The translations under genes and the position numbers were made by a program. A stretch of DNA of 64,000 bases. It comes from Lumbricus rubellus. Taxonomy: Eukaryota; Annelida; Clitellata; Crassiclitellata; Lumbricidae. The stretch covers positions 34,404,979 to 34,468,978 of the forward strand of contig OX243821.1 in NCBI GenBank assembly GCA_945859605.1, in the 5' to 3' direction. The notes under the pieces are model-generated. The model made no database searches, was not told where the DNA came from, and saw only the letters and a list, made by a program, of their open reading frames with translations. Shown piece after piece: positions 34,550-46,399 of the stretch (the first letter of the stretch is position 1; each line of letters begins with the position of its first letter).

Positions 34550-35440
34550 GCAGGAAAGGTTGATATGAGTACTGTTGTCTGGCCAATTTCTACAGTTTGC
34601 AAGCGGCACGAAGAAGTTCTAGTTAAGTCAAAAATTGCTTCTTTTATAAATTTCGAATTATAGTTAAAAGAGGTGTTACATAGTTCATAATTATTTGAAC
34701 GGTGTGAAAAATTTTCATCACTTAGAACCAATTTATCCATTCCATATCAATAAAGCCTTTGTTTCACAGCGATTTGTTTGCCGCTTGCGTCATTATGAAT
34801 TCCTTGGACGCCTGAATTGTCCCTTACATGCAAATTAATACAGCTATAGAAAATATTGCCCAACACTGGCGGATCTAACTTTTAGACACCTTTATAACTT
34901 AAAACATTATTTTATGTAAGAAACAGGCATATTAAAATATTTATATCAAACACATAAAAAACTTGAAAAAAAAGTTGGACAAAACAACCATTGAATGCAA
35001 GGTCTTTGATTAAAAGAACAAGACCATTCAGCAACTACAACTTGGTACAAAGGCTGATTCAAAATCCGAGTAGTGTACTGCACTGATGAAGAGGGGAGAT
35101 TAAAATTGAGCAGTTTAAGGTGAGAGTTGGACTACGGTTTTAAAAAAAACCGCACGGACTCTGTATCTCTTTTCACTTAGACTCCAAAATGTCCATTCTT
35201 CCATTAGGTAGATATTGTTGTAGGACGTTATGAGCTGGTTCTGTTAGTGTTATTTTGGTTTTCGAGATGACACAGGAGACGGATGATTGTGATAAATGCG
35301 TCTCTTTTATACTGCAAAGAAATTATTTTAAACGGTGTTCAATCAAATATCATTCAATCACTTCAAACAGAAGCAAGAAATCTCGACAACAATCTCAGTA
35401 TGGAAATTGTAAACATAATTATTATTGCTGTACTAACCAT
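34550..35440. other. Intronic non-coding interval
   Basis: Composite motif copies at 34671 (plus) and 34884 (minus) and 35334 (plus). No exon of the FN3/EGF gene is recognised here. Confidence 0.4.
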
Positions 35441-35454
35441 TATGATGCAATTGC

Positions 35455-35548
35455 GATTTCATTCATTCACTCATTTATTTATTCATTCATTCAAAAAACT
35501 TATACAGCGTCCCTTCAAGAAGACTACTCAGAGGTGCTCCCAGACCAT
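35455..35548 (-). repeat. LINE 3' hairpin fragment with ATTC tail
   Basis: CATTCATTC-like tail, TATACAGCGTCCCTTCAAG, ACTACTCAGAGGTGCTCCC in antisense orientation. Confidence 0.6.
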
Positions 35549-36054
35549 GCAGCCACGGCTAAAAAGATAGGTATGAAGCAACTGTTCGAAAGCATGTAAA
35601 TTATTCCGAGGTTTGCATAGTGTCGTATCTTATAAACACCTCTCGACGCTGTAAAAAAAATCTGGATTTGTTTGGGTGAAATTAGAATGTAAGACTTCAG
35701 CCAAAAAAGTGTAAACGTGAAAAATCCGATGAATGCAGCAGCAACAGCGTTTAAGACTTTTGCGAGAAAAAAGAGAGTAGATAAATATGATTGTGGTGAT
35801 GGCAGATCATAATATTATGAAGGCTTAAATTATGCGCAGTAAAACTTAGTGAATGGTCAACAGTGAAGCTCAAATTTCGAACACTAGATGAACGTCAAGC
35901 CCAAGTAATTGTTGTTTCGTCCCATCGTCGCCATTGTTATCATCGTTGTTGTTGTCGTTATTGTCGTCGTCGTCATCATCATCATCAACATTATGTTGAC
36001 GCAAAAGTTAATATCGCTCCAATTTTCTGGCCCGCATGTCAATCACTCAGTGAA

Positions 36055-36132
36055 CTGGATGGATCCAGATTTGACCAGGGCCTATGACAACAGAGGCCGT
36101 TGCCCTGGACAGAAATTTGTTTGTTTGGCATA
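36055..36132 (+). repeat. Dispersed ~75-bp hairpin repeat, copy 3
   Basis: GGATGGATCCAGATTTGACC, AGGGCCTATGACAACAGAGG, CCGTTGCCCTGGACAGAAAT. It forms a stem CCAGGG/CCCTGG with an inner GGCCT/AGGCC. Confidence 0.65.
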
Positions 36133-36501
36133 ATCCAGCTCTATTTTTAACTCGGTAAACTAGTACAATACATTTAATTATAGTGCGATTAATCTTTTTT
36201 TAAAGGTGTGCAATTGAGCGGAAGCCATTCCCTTCACTGAAATAATTGGTATAAAACCTTACGAGGTGCAGAAATTTTTATCACAAACACTGTAACTATA
36301 GTTTTGATCATTTATAATGTCATCATCATCGTCGTCGTCATAATCATCAACATCAACAGCATCATCATCTCACCCCAATTTCTGGCTAGAGAAAAAATCG
36401 TTGTGTTTGAGCGAACGAATGTTTTCCACTTGCACACCTTTTTAAACGAATTTACATACTATATAAATAAAAACAAAGAATTTCTGGGTTACTGCTGACC
36501 T

Positions 36502-37179
36502 TCTTCTTCTGGTTCTCTGCCCCTAGGCAGGTTCGGCTGTCCAATGTCGCCACTCTTCCCTCCGCTGGGCCTTCTCCTTTAGTTTCTGATATCCGATCTT
36601 CTTCATCAGAGTGTCCAGCAACATCTGTCGGGGTCTTCCTCTTGTTCGTTTCCCCTCCATTTGTCCTTCTAACACCGTTTTCACCAGACTGTCTCCTCTT
36701 AGCATATGCCCTATCCAATTCTTATGCCTTTCTCTGATTGTTTTTATCATTGTTCTTTCCTCTCCTACCCTTTCCAGCACTTCCTCGTTTGTTCTGTGTT
36801 CCGTCCAGCTGATCTTCTCCATTCTTCTCCACGTCCACATTTCAAACGCTTCGATTTTCTTTATGTCTTCTTTTCTCATGGTCCAGGTTTCGGAACCATA
36901 CAACACCACACTCCACACCAGTGTTTTTATCATTCGTTTCTTGAGACTTCTGTTTAGCTTTCCTCGTAGTAGTTCTCCTCTTTTCGTAAATGCCTCTTTT
37001 CCCATTGCAATCCTCCTTCTGATTTCCTTATGACATTTAGCATCCGTTGTCATCAAGCTTCCCAGGTAGCAAAATTCCTTGACCTGTTCTATCCCTTTGC
37101 CTTCTATTTGAATGTCGACTGTAGTTTCTTCTCCCTTGCTGATCTTCATTACTTTTGTATTTTTATAATTAATTAATTT
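36502..37179 (-). mobile_element. RTE-like LINE, 5'-truncated, with 9-bp target duplication
   Basis: The direct repeat TGCTGACCT occurs at 36493-36501 and 37180-37188. Inside, the minus-strand ORF 37149-36523 is the C-terminal part of an RTE-type polyprotein, and the 3' tail is an (AAG)n-like stretch (ccagaagaagaagg). It sits in an intron of the FN3/EGF gene in the same orientation as that gene. Confidence 0.8.
36523..37149 (-). CDS. RTE-like LINE polyprotein, C-terminal fragment
   Basis: 209 codons without a stop. It reads FCYLGSLMTTDAKCHKEIRR RIAMGKEAF, then LVWSVVLYGSETWTMRKED, FEMWTWRRMEKISWTEHRTN and EGKRTRGRPRQMLLD. These blocks (YLGS, VVLYGSETWT, FEMWxWRR, RGRPR) are the RT thumb and C-terminal region of RTE/BovB-type elements. 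The catalytic RT residues and endonuclease are lost by 5' truncation. The Met at 37149 is not the original start. Confidence 0.8.
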   Translation of the reverse strand: MKISKGEETTVDIQIEGKGIEQVKEFCYLGSLMTTDAKCHKEIRRRIAMGKEAFTKRGELLRGKLNRSLKKRMIKTLVWSVVLYGSETWTMRKEDIKKIEAFEMWTWRRMEKISWTEHRTNEEVLERVGEERTMIKTIRERHKNWIGHMLRGDSLVKTVLEGQMEGKRTRGRPRQMLLDTLMKKIGYQKLKEKAQRREEWRHWTAEPA

Positions 37180-37400
37180 TGCTGACCTGCTGAACTCTAA
37201 AACATTATTTTCCCCCTAATAACACAATCTACAAAAATTGCCGTGTTTGAGTAAACGAATGTTTTCTTCTTGCATACCTTTAAAACAGAAATAAAATTAG
37301 AAATCACCGTGTATGAGTGAACGAATAATTATTTTCTACTTGCACACCTTTTATACAAATATCTTTGCTATATAAGTAAAAGCAGAAATCTTTTTCCTAC

Positions 37401-37562
37401 TGTCAGGTCCACAACCGTCGGTGAAGGTTGTAAGCGTCCATGATCGAGGTTCATGTTGAGTGGTGTAGTAAGCCACAACGTAATAGACGTATTTTGATCC
37501 AGGTTGAAGGTCACTGAAAAGGTGATCGGTTTCATTGGGGTTCTTGATTTCAAGATGCCATC
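37401..37562 (-). CDS. FN3/laminin-EGF membrane protein, exon E (FN3 second half)
   Basis: A 162-bp exon, phase 1-1, acceptor ttttccattccAG, donor GACA|GTAGGA. It encodes WHLEIKNPNETDHLFSDLQP GSKYVYYVVAYYTT, then a linker ending TDGCGPD. The LxPGSKYxYYVVAYYT block is the classic F-strand/tyrosine-corner region of fibronectin type III. It joins exon F in frame (ACA A|GA TGG giving RW). The longest open frame here is in a different reading frame and is a shadow. Confidence 0.85.
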
Positions 37563-37639
37563 CTGGAATGGAAAATCACGTTTATGTCGTATGGAAAGAG
37601 AAATTGTTGTTCCCATCTAAATGACTGATTGCTAAGTAA

Positions 37640-37890
37640 AATAATGAATCGAATAATCGATCAGATAATCAATCAAACAATCAACAGATAAAAGCGCAAA
37701 AATCAATAAAAATCAATCAATTAATCAACAGATCAAAATCAATCAAATTGTCATGCAGTAGATTAATTAATCCTCATAAATTTTTCCAATCAATGAATCA
37801 ATCAGCAAAACGATCCGATATATCAATCATTCAGTATGTTCAACTAATCCACGATTAACAAATTCAATCAATAAATCAAACAATTTATTT
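37640..37890. repeat. AATC-rich intronic low-complexity tract
   Basis: Degenerate ATCAATCAA repeats. Confidence 0.8.
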
Positions 37891-38297
37891 CTTAAACATT
37901 GTAATGGATAGACACAACGAAAATTCCTCTAACGTGGGTCAACAAAATAAATCGCACTCAAACAAAATCTCCCAAAATGGGACGACAAAAACATCGCAAA
38001 CCACTATAAAAATCACACACACAAACAAACACACACGCGCGCGCGCGCAACAAAGTTAACCCTTAACCAATCAAATTCCAGAAAATACGAGTCATCAAGT
38101 ATTGTATTGTTAAGACATTTATAAAGACGAATATTAGGCAGACCAATTAAAAGAGAATTACAGTATATTCAATTCGGAAGCAAACGTTAGAAATCTAGGA
38201 ACTGAACACCAGACTATACAGTAATCCATTATAATTATGGGTCAAACTCGACCCCAACCCATAATCCCTCTCCCCCAACCTGATTCTTTGTACTCAC

Positions 38298-38480
38298 TTG
38301 TGTTGGGTGATTTCTCCTGGTACCAATACAGAATGAATCCACAAAGGTCTTCAGCATATCGTTCATTTGCATTCAACTTCCAAGCAATTCCAATTGAAGT
38401 TGTGTTGTGAGTTGTTCGAGAGATGACTGGAGGATTTGGACCGCGATCATAGGACACCTTTGTATCAGTCGACAGAGGAT
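38298..38480 (-). CDS. FN3/laminin-EGF membrane protein, exon F (FN3 first half)
   Basis: A 183-bp exon, phase 1-1, acceptor ctccctttctAG, donor ACAA|GTGAGT. It encodes the first strands of an FN3 domain: PNPPVISRTTHNTTSIGIAW KL, then a Cys-containing loop and GFILYWYQEKSPNT. The WK and YWY positions match the B- and C-strand aromatics of FN3. This is the most upstream exon I can identify; a phase-1 entry means earlier exons exist beyond 38480, possibly outside the window. The coding ACAAAGGTGTCC at the start resembles the dispersed motif but is codon-driven. Confidence 0.85.
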
Positions 38481-38539
38481 CTAGAAAGGGAGATAGTATT
38501 ATAAGATGCTACAGGACATACTGCTTAATACTTATCATG

Positions 38540-39200
<661 letters not shown>

Positions 39201-39597
39201 ATTATGAAAATTATTATTATTATTATTATTATGAAAATTAAAATAATTATATATAAAGCATAAATCTATTTTATAATGGTGTGCAAGGGGAACATTCTCA
39301 TGTCGTCAAACTAAAACCATATCATGCCATAAAATAAATAAATTTCTAAGAAGCTATGAAAAAGGTCGCAAGTGCTGTTTCAGTAATATGCCGAGCAAAT
39401 TTTTCTATTGTTATAGACCATCGTCAAATCTGAATCGATCCGTAAGAAGAAACATTAGTCATCATAAAAATCAATAAAATACTATATATAAAGCATGCAA
39501 TCTGTTTTTAAAAGGTGTGCTACGAACATTCTCATGTTGTCGTCAAACTCAGTCCATCTTATGCAATGGCCATAACCTTCGTCGTCGGTCGTCGTTG

Positions 39598-39651
<54 letters not shown>

Positions 39652-39652
39652 C
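39598..39652. repeat. (ATC)n microsatellite
   Basis: About 18 units; Ser, His and Met runs in the frames are artefacts. Confidence 0.95.
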
Positions 39653-40314
39653 TATGGTCATCATCATTATCATCGTTATTATCATCATCATTTGTATCGT
39701 CATCTGATTTAGTAAAATAAAATGACTTCATTATGATAACAAAAACCTAAACATGCCAAAAACATTATGACACATATTTATGATATTTATTTATGAAGCG
39801 CCACAATCTAATGCGAAGTAACCGTTTCATACAAATGTAAGTAAGAAGTGCGCGCTGTGTATTTAGACTGGTAATAGTAACCTATTATTATATAACAACT
39901 ATGGGTTATTACATGTTTTGTGTCGTGTGGAGATAACTGTGGATCATTTACGCCAGAGCCGCGTTCAATGCTTATATAACAAATATTGATTCTATTTAAA
40001 AGGTGTTCAAAGCGATCGTAACAATTTTTATGAGAAAATGGGACACAATAACAATGGCCACATACTTAACGTGTCACAGATCGGTGGCCTCACAGGCCTG
40101 TCACCTTCCGCCAAGCAAAGGCCAAACAAAGCAAAAGCCACGTAACAAACGCAAAACGCAGACATTATCCTTTTAAACGCTGCTTTCAAACTTCTCGCAA
40201 AGATATTTCGATTAAACACCTTTTTTAATGAATTTCTAATCTGAAATCGAAAACGCGGAAGAGATTGAAATGTTCACACTGCAGTTTTGTCCTATTTCAT
40301 TTGTGTACACAATA

Positions 40315-42304
40315 CTGCCGTCATAAGGAAGAACCACGTATCTCAAAAAACCTAGTTTTGAGATAAACGCAAAAGACTAAATTCTTTTCTGCCAAGTGGA
40401 AAAAATTATTCTATTCTTTTCCGCTATAAACTAATAAATGTAGAAAAAATCAACCATTTTTATGGGAAAAATAATTTTAAATATTTTTGCTCGTAAATGT
40501 GAAAAATGTCAGTTAATGTGTTCTTGCTTAGCATTACAGACCGGCGATTGTGACCCATAAATGGCAAAAACAACGTATCTGCGTAAAATCGTGTATAATT
40601 GTGGAACAATTCAGAAATTTACTCAACATAAATCCGGTATTATTATAATAGAGTCTACACCAGTTTTTGCAACTGTAAGACCAGTTTGTACAGTTGTGAA
40701 ACCAGTTTGTACAGCTTTCAGGCACTATTTTAAATAAACAAAAACCAGTCTGTACAACGGTGTTAACCAGTTTGTACAGTCAACGAACATAATATTAAAA
40801 GATAAGAAACCACATTTTGTAGTTGTGAAACCAGTTTGTTCAGTTATGCAAGCATTTTAAATTATATGAAACCAGTTTGTGCATCCGTGGGACCAGTTTG
40901 AACAATGGTAAAATCAGTTTCACCGCTATTAGAGATACATTTAAAAGACCAAACCAATTTGTACAGCTGCAAAAATCGAATTGCACAGCTATCATGCATC
41001 ATTTTGAAAGATATGAAACCAGTTTGTACAGTATGAAACCAGTTTGTGCAGCGATGCGATCAGGCATTACTCTAAATAAAAGAAACCAGTTGTATTTCTG
41101 TAAAACCAGTTTGAACATCTCTCATACAACATTTTCGAAGATATGAAACCAGTTTGCACAACTATAAAATTAGTTTTACAGCAGCGAAACCAGTTTGTGC
41201 AACTGTCATGCATTATTTTTAGAGATGCGAAACAAGTTTGTACAGATATAAGACATTATTTTAAAAGATATATATGGAGTCCAGTTTGCACTTTGTATGA
41301 AACAAGTTTGAACGGTTGTAAAACCAGTTTGTACAGGTATCAGGCATTATTCTAAGGATAAGAAACCATTATACTAAAGATAATAAACCAGTTTGTACAG
41401 CTGTAAAATTAGTTTGCACAGCAATCAGGAATCTTTTTTTTCAAGGATGCTTTCAAGGATGCGAAACCAGTTTGCACAGCTCTCATGCAACCTTTTAAAA
41501 AATTACAAAACCAGTTTAGACAACTGTAAACCAGTTTGTACACTGCGAAATCAGTTTGTACAGCCATCATACACTATGTTAAAAGATACAAAAACTTTTG
41601 TATAGCTGGAAACCAGTTTGTACAGCTGACAGATACATTTAAAGATACTAAACCAGCTTGCAAACATGTGAAACCAGTTAGTATAACTGTAAAACCAGGT
41701 TTACAGCTATCAGGCATCAATCTAAAGATCTGAAACCAGTTTGAACAGCTGTGAAGCCAGTCTATCTAGTTATCAAACATTACTACAAACGATATGAAAC
41801 CAGTTTGTACAGTTGTAAAACCAATTTATACGGTACTCAGGTAACATTTTAAGATATACGATACAAGTTTACAAAGTGAGAGACCACTTTTCACAGCAGC
41901 GAAACCAGTTTGTACATCTATCAGGCGTTATTATTTCAAACAGATGATATTTGCTGAGGTGTCTTTTCAACACCTCTTTTAACGTGATCAATCCAATATG
42001 AATAAAAGATTATTCAAAAACAACGCAAATTGCAGATACGTGGTTTTTGCTTAGCACGTATCTGGGAATAACGCTCTGTCATACTAAGGAAAAACAACGT
42101 AACTCAAGATACGTGGTTCTTCCTTATGATGCCATGCGGTTTCTGGAGATACGTGGTTTTCAAACACGCTGGTTCCCTGTGAAGGAATCGAGATAGGAGT
42201 TTCTCAATTTTTTCCAAGGTGTAGGACCATTAATAGATGCAGAATCTGCATCTAACTCAAAACGGCCAAATTTTGAGTTACGTGGTTCTTCCTTATGACG
42301 GCAG
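40315..42304. mobile_element. TIR element of 1.99 kb built around a minisatellite
   Basis: The left end CTGCCGTCATAAGGAAGAAC (continuing CACGTA) is matched in inverse at 42269-42304 (GTTCTTCCTTATGACGGCAG). AATA borders both sides. Sub-terminal ACGTATCT/AGATACGT repeats occur at 40336, 40575, 42035, 42098 and 42150. Most of the middle (40660-41930) is a CCAGTTTGTACAG minisatellite. No transposase frame. Superfamily not assigned. Confidence 0.7.
40660..41930 (+). repeat. AAACCAGTTTGTACAGCTGT minisatellite
   Basis: More than 40 diverged copies of a ~20-bp unit (GAAACCAGTTTGTACAG) arranged in irregular groups separated by TATCAGGCATTATTTTAAAG spacers, giving a higher-order period. Short frames such as 40877-41146 and 41143-41355 read through the units. 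Confidence 0.85.
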
Positions 42305-42596
42305 AATACCTGGGCCTATGATCAATCAACCAAGGTGAACGTGTGGCATGGCGGGTGATCTTTTGTAGCGCATTTCTTTCGTGTCGGCGACTTGGACTGT
42401 CGAAAAACAACACTTAAACAATAATAATAAGAATTACGTCAATATTTATGTCGCAGTAAAACAGCCATGTTATAAGGGCCCTTTACGGAATTGTTTTGAT
42501 ACATAATTTAATGCTGTTAAAATTTAATGTATTTTTAAACGGTTGACTTAAGATTCTTTTAGGTTTGATCAAGACAGGTTTTCAGTCCCATTTTAA

Positions 42597-43060
42597 CCCG
42601 TTGGAGGTGAGGTGACGCATTGTAACGTTAGAGGTGAGGTGGGGTCTGATAAACCCCAACACATATTTTTATTTTGAAGTCGCAATATCAAATGGAAAAC
42701 ATTATTTGAGTTAAACTATTCTTCTATGATCAATTATCAACTAAACAGGCGATTATCACGAACACATATATGTTTTCAATCCTTATTAGATGGCCAGAAG
42801 GTGAACCCATCAATTGTGTACTTTGCCCGTGTAAGTTCCGTTTGTATACGAAAAATCGCAATTTCCTTCAAATAATTATACATTAAAACTTTAAAAAACC
42901 TGTTCGTTCAAAATTCATGAAATTTTGGTAAAATGTCCGTATTTCATATTCACAAAGGTAGAAAAAAATAATCCAAACTGGTTTGACGTTTTGCACAAAA
43001 AAATTAAAGTAGAATAGCCTACCCTTGGGGTGTGACATACCCCACCTCACCTCCAACGGG
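42597..43060. mobile_element. piggyBac-type MITE, family B, copy 2
   Basis: TTAA (42593-42596), CCCGTTGGAGGTGAGGTG ... CACCTCACCTCCAACGGG, TTAA (43061-43064); 464 bp and nearly identical to 13840-14293 throughout, including the sub-terminal inverted repeat. High similarity between copies 29 kb apart suggests recent mobility. Confidence 0.88.
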
Positions 43061-43065
43061 TTAAA

Positions 43066-43150
43066 GCTCGTAATCGTAAACTCGAAGCTTCTAAATCGGC
43101 ACGTACTTGAAAACCAAGCGAGGGGCACCAGCTTGTTCACAATAATGAAG
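43066..43150 (-). repeat. Second-family LINE 3' end, antisense
   Basis: CTCGTAATCGTAAACTCGAA tail, then GCGAGGGGCACCAGCTTGTT C, the antisense of the CGCTCGTGAATAAGCTGGTGCC end. Confidence 0.6.
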
Positions 43151-43194
43151 TTGCATCTTCTATAAATAGACCGCACGATAAACTAATAGTTTAC

Positions 43195-43425
43195 CGGTGC
43201 CCTGTCTCATCTGATACTCCACCTTCCAATTCCCGGCTCAGACGACACCCATCTTAGTAGCTGTTTCCACCGCTCTGATACTACGGAAACTAGACCCGGA
43301 CCACCTTGGACTACTCTTACGAATAACCCTTTTGACTCGATAAACGCAGCGCTCGTGAATAAGCCGGTGCCCCGCGCTTGGCCCTCTAGAGGCGCTTCAG
43401 AAATCAGAAGTTTACGATTACGACT
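43195..43425 (+). mobile_element. Second-family LINE 3' end
   Basis: CGGTGCCCTGTCTCATCTGA, GCGCTCGTGAATAAGCCGGT, GAGGCGCTTCAGAAATCAGA and TTACGATTACGA tail. Close match to 61235-61455. Confidence 0.65.
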
Positions 43426-43444
43426 CGGATAATTTTATACCTTT

Positions 43445-43545
43445 TACAGTCTTCTGCTGTTGAGCAGGTTTGTGACATGGACGATCTGGTGATCCCCTCC
43501 GACCGCCGCCACCCCGCTCTGTCCTGCGCCTTCCTCTTCGTGGTA
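43445..43545 (-). pseudogene. LINE C-terminal fragment (AQDRAGWRR)
   Basis: A GC-rich island whose minus strand reads RKAQDRAGWRRSEGITRSS, like the extreme C-terminus common in RTE- and related LINE polyproteins (xAxDRxxWR). Only about 30 codons remain. Confidence 0.4.
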
Positions 43546-43934
43546 CCATATTATGCATCTCCATTATCGAGATCACTCAGCATATTTCATCTTCATCTGC
43601 CTCTCGTTGCATTTCCCTCCATACGTCCATATTGTAATTTTATACCAGTGCTAATATTTCTATTAATATCTAAACACTGGACGACTATAAAACCGTAACT
43701 TCTACTGCTCAGTGTAAATTCAATTGCAAGGTGACAGTTAAACTTCAACTTGAGCACCTCTTTTATGCTGGCATATTTTATTATAAATAGGAAAAAACCT
43801 CAATCCGCAATAAATAACAATAACAAATAGCCATAACTAACAATTTCAATTGGCGAGAACTGAACAGAAAATAATCGTGCAACCACACGCATATAATTAT
43901 CCATACGTGAATACATGGATCTCAACCTACATCT

Positions 43935-44130
43935 CCTCCTCCTCATCCTCATTCTCCCCTCCTTTTCTTCTCCGCTTCTTCTGCTCATCCTCTCATATTT
44001 TCTTCTTGCTTCTTTTTCAACCCAAATCCTGCTCAACATCCACCTCTATCCCTTACCTCTCCTCATTCCCATCCCTCTCCGTCTCCCCATCTCCTCCTCC
44101 TTTTTCCTCCTTTACTCCCCATCCTCCTCC
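43935..44130. repeat. CTCCT-rich polypyrimidine tract
   Basis: Low-complexity TCCTCCTC/CTTCTC DNA; no gene. Confidence 0.8.
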
Positions 44131-44474
44131 GTCTTCTCCGTCTTTACTATTATTATATGATTAATTTATTTACTATTATTTTTTTAAATCATCATTATGT
44201 TTGTATGACGCTGAGTTATTATTGTCAAAGAATTATTTCATGGCCGAATGAAATAAAGCACTCGGCAATGTTTATATAGATGATTTTTTAATTTTACTAA
44301 AGGTGTTGAAACGATTCAACATAAAGCAATCGTGTAGTCCACACAATGATAGAGCTCTAGTATACCAGACGGTCAAAGAATTAACAATGTCCAGAAATCT
44401 ATTAATATTTAGTTGGAAGGGTATGAAAATTAACTTCGTTGCTATGCCAACCACCTAACCCACGTTAAGGAAAA

Positions 44475-44516
44475 GGAAAGTAAAGTCCTATCCTGTTCCA
44501 CGAAGAACAAAGGGAG
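44475..44516 (-). mobile_element. tRNA-derived SINE, family 2, distal fragment
   Basis: AAAGTAAAGTCCTATCCTG then CACGAAGAACAAAGGGAG. It continues at 45413 after the hAT-like MITE. Confidence 0.7.
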
Positions 44517-45412
44517 CAGGGTTGCCAGATTAAAAAAAAAAATGTCGCGAGATCACGACAAAAAGTCGCGAAAATCGCGAGAAATTCATGAAAAAAGTCG
44601 CGAAAATCGCGAGACTAATTCATGAATATCTCTTAAAAGAGGTGTGTAAATATAGTGGACAGTAATCACAAAAAGACATGAATATTAATTTTTAAAGTAT
44701 TTATAAGTGCTCGAAGGTGTTATTCCTGTATGATGAGTTCCCATAAAAGAGGTGTGCAAATATTATGAACAGTAATCACAAAAATGACACCAATGTTAAT
44801 TTTTAAAGTAATTGTAATATTGCCCCATGAGTTATTCCTGTAGGATGAGGATCTCTTAAAAGAGGTGTGCAAAAATTATGAACAGTAATCGCAAAAAATA
44901 AAACGACTGCTAATTTTAAAATAATTGTAATTGTTCCAGAGGTTGTTCCTTTTAGGATGAGTTTCTCTTAAAAGAGGTGTGCAAATAATATGAACAGAAA
45001 CCACAAAAATGATATGACTGTTAATTTTTAAAGTAATTGTAATTGCTCGAGACGCTATTCTTGTAGGATGAATATCTCTTAAAAGAGGTGTGCAAATACT
45101 ACGAACAGTGTGCTAATAATTTGGACAGTAATCACACAAAAAGACATGAATTTTAATTTTTAAAGTTATTAAGACTCGCCTAATAATCAATCTTCTCATT
45201 GGCAGTCTTATCATTGATACTCATTCGTTTGCGCGAGGGAAAGATTTGTACTGCCATCTGTACTAACAAGATTTCAAAAAGTCGCCGTCGCGACCGCGAG
45301 ACAATTCAAAAGTCGCCCAAAAAGCGCGAGGTCGCGAGAACGAAATTTTCAGTCGCGAGCACTTTCAAAAAGTCGCCCAATTCGCGCTTTTCGCGACGAC
45401 CTGGCAACCCTG
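44517..45412. mobile_element. hAT-like MITE, 896 bp, with internal tandem repeats
   Basis: The left end CAGGGTTGCCAG and right end CTGGCAACCCTG are perfect 12-bp inverted repeats. The octamer AAAGGGAG lies at 44509-44516 and again at 45413-45420. The element splits a SINE whose uninterrupted form is at 34262-34545. Sub-terminal regions are full of TCGCGA blocks (gtcgcgaaaatcgcgag). The middle holds about five ~115-bp repeats. No transposase; the 115-codon frame at 45199-45546 runs out of the element and is not credited. Confidence 0.88.
44625..45165 (+). repeat. ~115-bp tandem repeat with TTAAAAGAGGTGTGCAAA
   Basis: Five diverged units, each with CTCTTAAAAGAGGTGTGCAA, then GAACAGTAATCACAAAAA, TTAATTTTTAAAGTAATTGT and TTCCTGTAGGATGA. 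Each unit carries the dispersed AAAAGAGGTGTG core, here as the palindrome CTCTTAAAAGAG plus GTGTG. Confidence 0.8.
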
Positions 45413-45664
45413 AAAGGGAGGCGCTCATCTCCTTTTCCATGGCCATGAGCCAGCAATGGACGAATCCCAAGGTCCTGGACAGTGTATCGCAGGACTTGCT
45501 GTTTACTTCCCAGCTCACGCCGGTACCAAATGATACTGCTTGGTGACAGAGGCACGTGTGCGTAAACAACTTGCCCATTTGCCCAAGGTCGTTACCCGGA
45601 GTCGAACCCGCAACCGCATGCTCCGTGAGCAAGCGCGTTACCGATAGGCCACCTAACTGGCGCC

Positions 45665-45668
<4 letters not shown>
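45413..45668 (-). mobile_element. tRNA-derived SINE, family 2, head and body
   Basis: Minus-strand head GGTGGCCTATCGGTAACGCG with B box GGTTGCGGGTTCGACTCC, then gtaacgaccttgggcaa and the body. Adjacent at 45669-45704 is a (CA)n tract. Confidence 0.75.
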
Positions 45669-45705
<37 letters not shown>

Positions 45706-45790
45706 TTCATCCATCCACTAATCTTCAATCCCACATTTCCTCCAGACTCCTCCTCCTCCTCATCCTCCTCATCCTCCTCCTCTTCCTATT
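45669..45790. repeat. (CA)n and (TCC)n microsatellites
   Basis: About 18 CA units (45669-45704), and CTCCTCCTCATCC repeats at 45746-45783. Confidence 0.9.
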
Positions 45791-46001
45791 CAACCGATGC
45801 TGTTTCGACCACATGATTCAATGATACAAATGGTAAAGTCCTCCTTCCACCTCTTCTCCGATCCCCACGCAAGGTTTATCGACTGTGGGAAAGCACCAGC
45901 ATAAACATCTCAACAAACCTTTATTTATATAAGTTTTAAACTCACTTCGATAGGTGTGCAATTATATTGCATCACCAAACTGAAAAATAAACGTTCCGTT
46001 A

Positions 46002-46342
46002 GGCACACTATGTGGCGCCCCTCCTTCTATGGGCGTCAAAGTTGCGATGGACACCAAAGTAACCATGGGCGTCAAAGTAACGATGTTCACACGTCCAGTT
46101 ATGGGCGCCCATCCTGCGTGGGGCGCCACAGGATCTCGACGTTCTACAGGGCGCCTCGCTAGGCGGAATGGAACGAATTGGCGATGCCGGAAGTAACGAA
46201 ACCCAGACCGGAAACGGTGATATCTATACCGGAAGTTGCGATTCTTCGACCGGAAGTCGTACATTCGAGGCCGGAAGTCATCGTCAAATTCACGGACGAC
46301 GTCACGTTTAAGCGAGAATAGAAATCGTCGCCATAGTGTGCC
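46002..46342. mobile_element. TA-flanked MITE with GGCACACTATG ends
   Basis: GGCACACTATGTGGCG at the left and CGCCATAGTGTGCC at the right, each bordered by TA, as in Tc1/mariner-type insertions. Internally there are repeated ATGGGCGTCAAAG units and CCGGAAGT units (46195-46280). The block CCGGAAGT...TTTAAGCGAGAA..AAATCGTCGCCATAG also occurs beside the gap at 53740-53865 and, in part, at 60045-60080. A 100-codon minus frame (45962-46264) reads across these repeats. Confidence 0.55.
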
Positions 46343-46399
46343 TAGATTCTACCACTTAAGGCCATTTGCGAAAACTGGATTTACATTAAACTAAAGAGG

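Noticed and set aside
37368..37616. 82-codon open frame over exon E
   Set aside because: Different frame from the FN3 exon defined by splice sites, phase and domain residues; a shadow.
38453..38462. AAAGGTGTCC motif in exon F
   Set aside because: Coding sequence (ACA AAG GTG TCC) of the FN3 exon; not counted as a motif copy.
45962..46264. 100-codon minus-strand frame with FRSKNRNFRY repeats
   Set aside because: Reads through CCGGAAGT and GGGCGTCAAAG repeats of a TA-flanked MITE; the similar frame beside the gap at 53770 is the same repeat.
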